Notes under the pieces: generated by a model
The model's input: the letters and a program-made list of their open reading frames with translations, nothing else
What the model was told of the DNA's origin: nothing
The model's database searches: none
Made by a program: the position numbers and the translations under genes
Shown here: one piece after another, positions 36,327-40,377 of the stretch
Layout of the letters: each line of letters opens with the position of its first letter
Numbering within the stretch: position 1 is the first letter of the stretch
NCBI GenBank assembly: GCA_030430255.1
Contig: JAUIGD010000011.1
Span: 1 to 40,377 of the forward strand
DNA from: Verrucomicrobiia bacterium
GTDB taxonomy: Bacteria > Verrucomicrobiota > Verrucomicrobiia > Verrucomicrobiales > DEV007
Length of the DNA: 40,377 bases
Direction: 5' to 3'

Positions 36327-37958
36327 TCACAAAGCCCCAAAGCTCAACCCGAAGCGAGCCAGGTACTTCCGCACCCGGTCCGAGTCGTTCTTCGTCTCGC
36401 GCTGCGCCCGCGACACCTCGAACAGCTCGCGGCCGGCTTCGCTCGCCGTCTTGCTCCGCTTGCAGACGCGCAGCACGTAGTCGAGCTGCACGCGGTCGAA
36501 GGGGTCGATGGCCGCGATCGCCTCCGCGGACAACACCTCCTCCAGCGCCGCGAGGTCACCGACCACCTCCCGGCCGCTCGCGGGCCGCTGCCAGGACGCG
36601 CGCAACCGCGCCACTTCCGCCTCCACCTCGTCGCGGCGGATGCGCCCGCGTGGGGCGAGCGTCGCCATGCGCGTGACGGCGGCGTTGAGGTCGCGGAAGT
36701 TGCCCCGCCAGGCCGCGTCCGGCGCCTCGGCGAAACGCAGGAAGGCCGCGCGCGCCTCCTTGTTGAACCCCGCCGCCCGCCCCTCGCGCTCGGCGAAGCG
36801 GCGCAGCTCGTAGTCGAGGTTCGGCGCGATGTCCTCCCGGCGCTCGGCCAAGGCCGGCAGGGCGAAGCTCCACAGGTTGATGCGCGCCAGCAGGTCCTCG
36901 CGGAACGCCCCCTCGGCCGTCGCTGCCGCGAGGTCGCGGTTCGTGCCGGCGATCAGTTGGAAGCGGCTGCGCGCCGGCCGGTCGGCACCCACCGGGAGAA
37001 ACGTCCCCTCCTCCAGCGCGCGCAGCAGCATCGCCTGCTCGTCCGCCCCGAGCTCGCCGATCTCGTCGAGGAACAGCATGCCGCCGTCGGCCTCGCGCAG
37101 CAGCCCCGGCCGGTCCGCCCCGGCGCCGGTGAACGCGCCCTTGCGATGCCCGAACAGCGCGCTCGCCGCCGTGTCGCCGCGCAGCGTCGCGCAGTTCACC
37201 TCGACGAACGCCCCGTCCAGCCCGCAGCGGTCCTGCCGCAGCTCGTAGATGCGCCGCGCGAGCTGCGACTTGCCCGCCCCGGTCGGGCCGGTGAGCAAGA
37301 TCGGCGCGCGCGAACGCAGGGCCACCACCTCGATCTCCTCGATCAAAGCATTGAACGCGCGGTTGCGGGTCGCGATCCCGCTGCGGAGGAAGTCGCGCGC
37401 CCGCTCGGCCTCGACCTCGAAGCGCGTCGCCAGCCGGTCGTATTTGGAGAGGTCGAGATCGATCACCTGCCGCGTGCCGGCGACCACCGCCGCGCCGGTG
37501 CCGCCGTCGCGCCGCGCCCCCCTGCCCTTCGACGGCCCCGTCTGCACCAGTCGCCCCGGGATGAAACTGGCCTCCACTAACAAAAACAGACAGATCTGCG
37601 CCACATGGGTTCCGGTCGTCATGTGCACGAGGTAGTCCTCGCGGGAACGGTCGAAGCGGTAGCTCGCGCAGAACGCATGCAGCGCCTCGTAGACATCGGC
37701 GAAGTCCCAAGGATCCCGCAGCGGGATCTCGTGGAACCGCACCTCGGTCTCCGGCGACAGCTGCCGGATGTCGTCCGCGACCTGCTCGGCGAGCCGTCGG
37801 TGGGCCGGGTCGATCAACAGTTCGAAGCGCCCGACCGTGAACTCCTCGGCCGCACAGAGCGCGACGGAGGGACGCCACTTCTCCCAGCGCCCCGCACCCT
37901 CACCCCGGTCGAGGTTGGTGCCGAGAAAGCCCAGCACGACAGTTTTGCGATGATTCAT
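36327..37958 (-). CDS. rtcR: sigma-54-dependent activator of RNA repair genes, RtcR
   Basis: Enhancer-binding protein of 543 residues that senses RNA damage products and activates rtcBA transcription with sigma-54. Residues 1-180 form the CARF-type ligand-binding domain (KTVVLGFLGTNLDRG; DYLVHMTTGTHVAQICLFLL). The AAA+ domain follows: Walker A GPTGAGKS (224-231), the sigma-54 contact loop GAFTGA (274-279) and Walker B LFLDE (295-299). A helix-turn-helix-like C-terminus closes it (YVLRVCKRSKTASEAGRELF). It is divergent from rtcB across 191 bases that contain a sigma-54 promoter and several dyads, the arrangement expected for direct control. Confidence 0.93.
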   Translation of the reverse strand: MNHRKTVVLGFLGTNLDRGEGAGRWEKWRPSVALCAAEEFTVGRFELLIDPAHRRLAEQVADDIRQLSPETEVRFHEIPLRDPWDFADVYEALHAFCASYRFDRSREDYLVHMTTGTHVAQICLFLLVEASFIPGRLVQTGPSKGRGARRDGGTGAAVVAGTRQVIDLDLSKYDRLATRFEVEAERARDFLRSGIATRNRAFNALIEEIEVVALRSRAPILLTGPTGAGKSQLARRIYELRQDRCGLDGAFVEVNCATLRGDTAASALFGHRKGAFTGAGADRPGLLREADGGMLFLDEIGELGADEQAMLLRALEEGTFLPVGADRPARSRFQLIAGTNRDLAAATAEGAFREDLLARINLWSFALPALAERREDIAPNLDYELRRFAEREGRAAGFNKEARAAFLRFAEAPDAAWRGNFRDLNAAVTRMATLAPRGRIRRDEVEAEVARLRASWQRPASGREVVGDLAALEEVLSAEAIAAIDPFDRVQLDYVLRVCKRSKTASEAGRELFEVSRAQRETKNDSDRVRKYLARFGLSFGAL

Positions 37959-37965
37959 CGGTCTA

Positions 37966-37998
37966 TTCTCCGATACATTGAGATATTTTCTCGGAGAA
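37966..37998. promoter_or_regulatory. inverted repeat in the rtcR promoter/leader
   Basis: Perfect 8-bp arms TTCTCCGA (37966-37973) and TCGGAGAA (37991-37998) with a 17-base AT-rich spacer, ending 8 bases before the rtcR start codon. It could be an autoregulatory operator or a leader hairpin. A second dyad, GAGCCT and AGGCTC (38004-38020), follows directly. Confidence 0.45.
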
Positions 37999-38037
37999 CT
38001 TCGGAGCCTCGTACAGGCTCATTGCCGAAATCTTTAT

Positions 38038-38072
38038 TCTCATAACATTTTTACGATGAGGCTGTTATGAGA
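38038..38072. promoter_or_regulatory. dyad upstream of the rtcB promoter, candidate RtcR enhancer site
   Basis: Perfect 10-bp arms TCTCATAACA (38038-38047) and TGTTATGAGA (38063-38072), 15 bases apart, in an unusually AT-rich stretch. It ends 25 bases before the -24 element of the rtcB promoter. Enhancer-binding proteins normally bind dyads upstream of sigma-54 promoters, so this is the best candidate for the RtcR site. The assignment is by position and symmetry only. Confidence 0.5.
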
Positions 38073-38097
38073 TTCATTTTGCTCGTCGATCAAAACC

Positions 38098-38113
38098 TGG
38101 CATCCGCCCTGCG
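38098..38113 (+). promoter_or_regulatory. sigma-54 promoter of rtcB
   Basis: TGGCATCCGCCCTGCG has GG (38099-38100) and GC (38111-38112) separated by exactly ten bases, close to the consensus TGGCAC-N5-TTGC. The predicted start is near 38123, giving a leader of about 27 bases to the rtcB ATG. The divergent RtcR, which contains the GAFTGA loop, strongly supports it. Confidence 0.8.
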
Positions 38114-38149
38114 AAAGGGTCTGCCATCATCCAAACCGAAAGAGAGAAG

Positions 38150-39643
38150 ATGCCAGAACAACCCACCATCCACGCGACCGGCGAAGCGACCGGTCTCCTG
38201 CCCGCCCGGGACAATCAAGGCAAGCCGATCACCGTGATCGGCACCGAGGCGATCCGTGCGGGATTCGACTCGACCTGCCTCAAGCAGGCGCAGAACTCAC
38301 GCTCCGCGCCCGGCGTCACCGAACTGGTGCTCAACCCCGACGCCCACGCCGGCTACGGCGCCCCGGTCGGCTGCGTGATGGCCTCGCCGACGCACATCTA
38401 CCCCGGCCCGGTCGGCGTCGATATCAAATGCTCGATGTCGCTGCTCCAGCTCGACCTCGAGGACGCGGCGATCGATGACAAGCGCACGCGCCGCGAGCTG
38501 ATCAACGCCATCTGCGCCCGCACGCCGACCGGCGCCGGCAAGGGGCAGCGTTCGGTGAGCAAGGCGCGCAAGGTCGGCGAGGCCCTCGGCCGCCGCGCCG
38601 TCACGCAGGGCGCATCGCGCGAGGTGTGCGAGGCGCTCGGCATCCCGCCGGAGTGGGCGGAGCGTTGCGAGGACAGCCACCACTGGGGCCACGACGGCAC
38701 GCAGAGCGCGCTTGAGGAACGCCTGGAGCGCATGTTGAACAAGGGCTACGCGACCCGCTTCGGGAGCAAAGTGGCACAGTTCGGTTCCTACGGGGGCGGC
38801 AACCACTTCGGCGAAGCCGAGCGGGTCTCGGTCGCGGACGACGCCGACGCGAAGGCAAGGGCGGAAGTCTTCGGCCTGCGAGACGGGCACGTCGCCTTCC
38901 TCTCGCACTGCGGCTCGCGCGGCTTCGGGCACGACCTGGCCGCCGGCCAGTTCCGCTCGCTGCAGGAGCACTTCGTGCGTTGGAACACGCCGTACCCGGC
39001 CGACGACCGGCAGCTCGTCTACGCGCCGCTCGGGACTCCGGAGGCCGACGCCTATCTCGACGACATGGCGCTCGGCGCCAACTTCGCGACGGTGAACCAC
39101 CTGCTGATCAACGCGCTGGTGCTGGAGGCCTTCCAGGAGGTCATCCCCGGCACGACCGGCCGCCTGGTCTACTTCATCAGCCACAACATCGCCCGCGAGG
39201 AGATCGTCGATAACAAGCCCCAGTGGGTGCACCGCAAGGGCGCCACGCGCGCCCTCCCGGCCGGGCACCACGAGCTCCGCGACACCCCCTTCGCCGGCAC
39301 CGGCCACCCCATCCTGCTGCCCGGCAACCCGCGCGACGGCTCGGCGGTGATGGCCGCGCTGCCGGGCGCCGCGCAGAGCTGCTACTCGGTGAACCACGGC
39401 GCCGGGCGCCAGATGGGCCGCAAGCACGCCTTCCGCGAACTCGACCAGAAGACGGTCGATCGCGAATTGGACGAGGCGGACATCCTCAGCAACTGCCGCG
39501 CCTACCCGCGCGACGAGGCACCAGACGCCTACAAGGACTTCAACGAAGTGCTGCGCAGCGTCGAGTCCGCCGGCCTCGCGCATCAGGTCGCCAAGCTCGA
39601 CGCCCGCTTCGTCATCAAGGATGCCAGCAAGGCCGACGACTGA
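38150..39643 (+). CDS. rtcB: RNA-splicing ligase RtcB
   Basis: GTP- and Mn2+-dependent ligase joining RNA 3'-phosphate or 2',3'-cyclic phosphate to 5'-OH ends, 497 residues. Metal ligands are recognisable: Asp91 and Cys94 in VGVDIKCSM, and histidines in GGNHFGEAE, SHCGSRGFGH and SHNIARE. The guanylylated His is His416 in SVNHGAGR. A purine-rich tract (AAAGAGAGAAG) abuts the ATG at 38150 and may act as a weak ribosome binding site. Repair of cleaved tRNA or rRNA is the likely role, induced through RtcR. It is followed after 72 bases by rtcA. Confidence 0.94.
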   Translation: MPEQPTIHATGEATGLLPARDNQGKPITVIGTEAIRAGFDSTCLKQAQNSRSAPGVTELVLNPDAHAGYGAPVGCVMASPTHIYPGPVGVDIKCSMSLLQLDLEDAAIDDKRTRRELINAICARTPTGAGKGQRSVSKARKVGEALGRRAVTQGASREVCEALGIPPEWAERCEDSHHWGHDGTQSALEERLERMLNKGYATRFGSKVAQFGSYGGGNHFGEAERVSVADDADAKARAEVFGLRDGHVAFLSHCGSRGFGHDLAAGQFRSLQEHFVRWNTPYPADDRQLVYAPLGTPEADAYLDDMALGANFATVNHLLINALVLEAFQEVIPGTTGRLVYFISHNIAREEIVDNKPQWVHRKGATRALPAGHHELRDTPFAGTGHPILLPGNPRDGSAVMAALPGAAQSCYSVNHGAGRQMGRKHAFRELDQKTVDRELDEADILSNCRAYPRDEAPDAYKDFNEVLRSVESAGLAHQVAKLDARFVIKDASKADD

Positions 39644-39652
39644 ACACCACCC

Positions 39653-39685
39653 GCGAAGGCGGGAGGCCGTGCCTCCCGCCTTCGC
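39653..39685 (+). other. perfect 15-bp hairpin between rtcB and rtcA
   Basis: GCGAAGGCGGGAGGC (39653-39667), loop CGT, GCCTCCCGCCTTCGC (39671-39685). It starts 10 bases after the rtcB stop. There is no T-tract, so it may protect the rtcB mRNA end, attenuate rtcA, or be a repeat-derived element. Confidence 0.75.
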
Positions 39686-39715
39686 CCACGCCTCCAGCAT
39701 ACCTTCCCACACCCG

Positions 39716-40377
39716 ATGCTCACCCTCGACGGCTCCCAAGGCGGCGGCCAAATCCTCCGCAGCGCCCTCTCGCTCTCGCTGGCGACGCGCAAACCGTTCC
39801 GCATCGCCCACATCCGCGGCAGACGGCCGAAGCCGGGCCTCATGCGCCAGCACCTCACCTGCGTCAACGCCGCCGAGGCGATCGGCGGCGGCGAGGCGCG
39901 CGGCGCGGAGCTCGGCTCGCAGGATCTCCAATTCACCCCCGGCGAGGTGAACGGCGGCGACTACCACTTCGCCATCGGCACGGCCGGCAGCACGACCTTG
40001 CTCGCGCAGACCCTCCTTCCCGCCCTCTGGTCGGCGGGCCAGGGCGCGACCCTCCACCTCGAGGGAGGCACCCACAACCCGATGGCTCCCCCGGCGGAGT
40101 TCCTCTCGCGCTGCTACCTGCCGCAGCTCGCCAAAATGGGCGCCCGCGCCGAGTTGGAAGTCGAACGCCCAGGCTTCGCGCCGGCGGGCGGCGGATCGCT
40201 GCGGGTGCGCGTCGAGCCCTGCCGAGGGATTCAACCCATCGATTTGCTAGAGCGCGGCGCCGAGACCGGCCGCCTGCTCGAATGCTACACCGCGCACCTC
40301 AAGCCCGGGGTCGCCGACCGCGAGCTCGCCGCCGCGCTGCGCGGGCTCGGCTGGGGGGCGGCGACCGCATCGACGAT
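39716..40377 (+). CDS. rtcA: RNA 3'-terminal phosphate cyclase RtcA (partial, cut by window end)
   Basis: ATP-dependent enzyme converting RNA 3'-phosphate to 2',3'-cyclic phosphate, supplying or protecting RtcB substrates. Starts at ATG 39716 with LTLDGSQGGGQILRSALSLS, the family N-terminus. It continues through RIAHIRGRRPKPGLMRQH, IGTAGSTTLLAQTLLPAL and GGTHNPMAPPAEFL. 220 codons are present of a usual length near 340; the C-terminal part with the adenylylated His lies beyond the window. Gene order rtcR, rtcB, rtcA matches the classical RNA-repair operon. Confidence 0.93.
   Translation, partial: MLTLDGSQGGGQILRSALSLSLATRKPFRIAHIRGRRPKPGLMRQHLTCVNAAEAIGGGEARGAELGSQDLQFTPGEVNGGDYHFAIGTAGSTTLLAQTLLPALWSAGQGATLHLEGGTHNPMAPPAEFLSRCYLPQLAKMGARAELEVERPGFAPAGGGSLRVRVEPCRGIQPIDLLERGAETGRLLECYTAHLKPGVADRELAAALRGLGWGAATAST

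Noticed and set aside
38035-38050. CTCATAA resembling a tRNA-Met anticodon loop in the rtcR-rtcB spacer, hinting at a tRNA-like sensor RNA
   Set aside because: No cloverleaf can be drawn around it, and the bases are better explained as one arm of the perfect 10-bp dyad.

Overview
The window is very GC-rich and gene-dense. It looks like a Gram-negative chromosome, most likely from the Verrucomicrobiota or a related PVC-type lineage. This is inferred from gene content: an LpxI lipid A enzyme, a lipobox substrate-binding protein, sulfatases, a PgsB/PgsC/PgsW plus gamma-glutamyltransferase cluster, a tandem STN-type protein, and a TPR protein of a type I associate with that phylum. Few starts have a recognisable Shine-Dalgarno sequence, so several start sites are judgement calls. 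No rRNA, tRNA, CRISPR array, insertion sequence or phage was seen.

Layout. (1) 134-12413: a nitrate assimilation locus on the plus strand. It holds an NrtA-like lipoprotein, permease, two ABC ATPases, a CysJ-like diflavin reductase, a NirA-type nitrite reductase, a four-cluster Fe-S/DmsC-like membrane protein and a NasA-type molybdenum nitrate reductase. Together these import nitrate and reduce it to ammonium. A lower-GC PIN toxin/antitoxin-like pair sits on the opposite strand inside this run. A sigma-54-like site lies between nrtA and nrtB. (2) 12554-15142: dnaX (with a frameshift in the ATPase core) and lipB. (3) 15270-19392, minus strand: DUF2891 protein, bioB, an alpha/beta hydrolase, a DUF2007/zinc-ribbon protein and a nitroreductase. 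(4) 19431-22496: a DUF1080-like gene remnant, a sulfatase and an MFS transporter. (5) 22698-27574, minus strand: a poly-gamma-glutamate operon pgsB-pgsC-pgsW-ggt. (6) 27925-31491: a Na+/Ca2+ exchanger, lpxI, a 50-residue membrane protein and a TPR protein. (7) 31492-32023: a gene-free repeat island with hairpin elements. (8) 32024-36133, minus strand: a sulfatase fused to an SGNH hydrolase, and a duplicated STN-type protein. (9) 36327-40377: the RNA-repair locus rtcR <- -> rtcB-rtcA, with a sigma-54 promoter and dyads between rtcR and rtcB. rtcA is cut by the window end.

The least explained material is non-coding. A family of dispersed double hairpins has conserved three-base loops and variable stems. 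A 184-bp imperfect palindrome starts on the stop codon of the TPR gene. The rtcR-rtcB spacer is packed with dyads. No wholly unknown multi-gene system was recognised.
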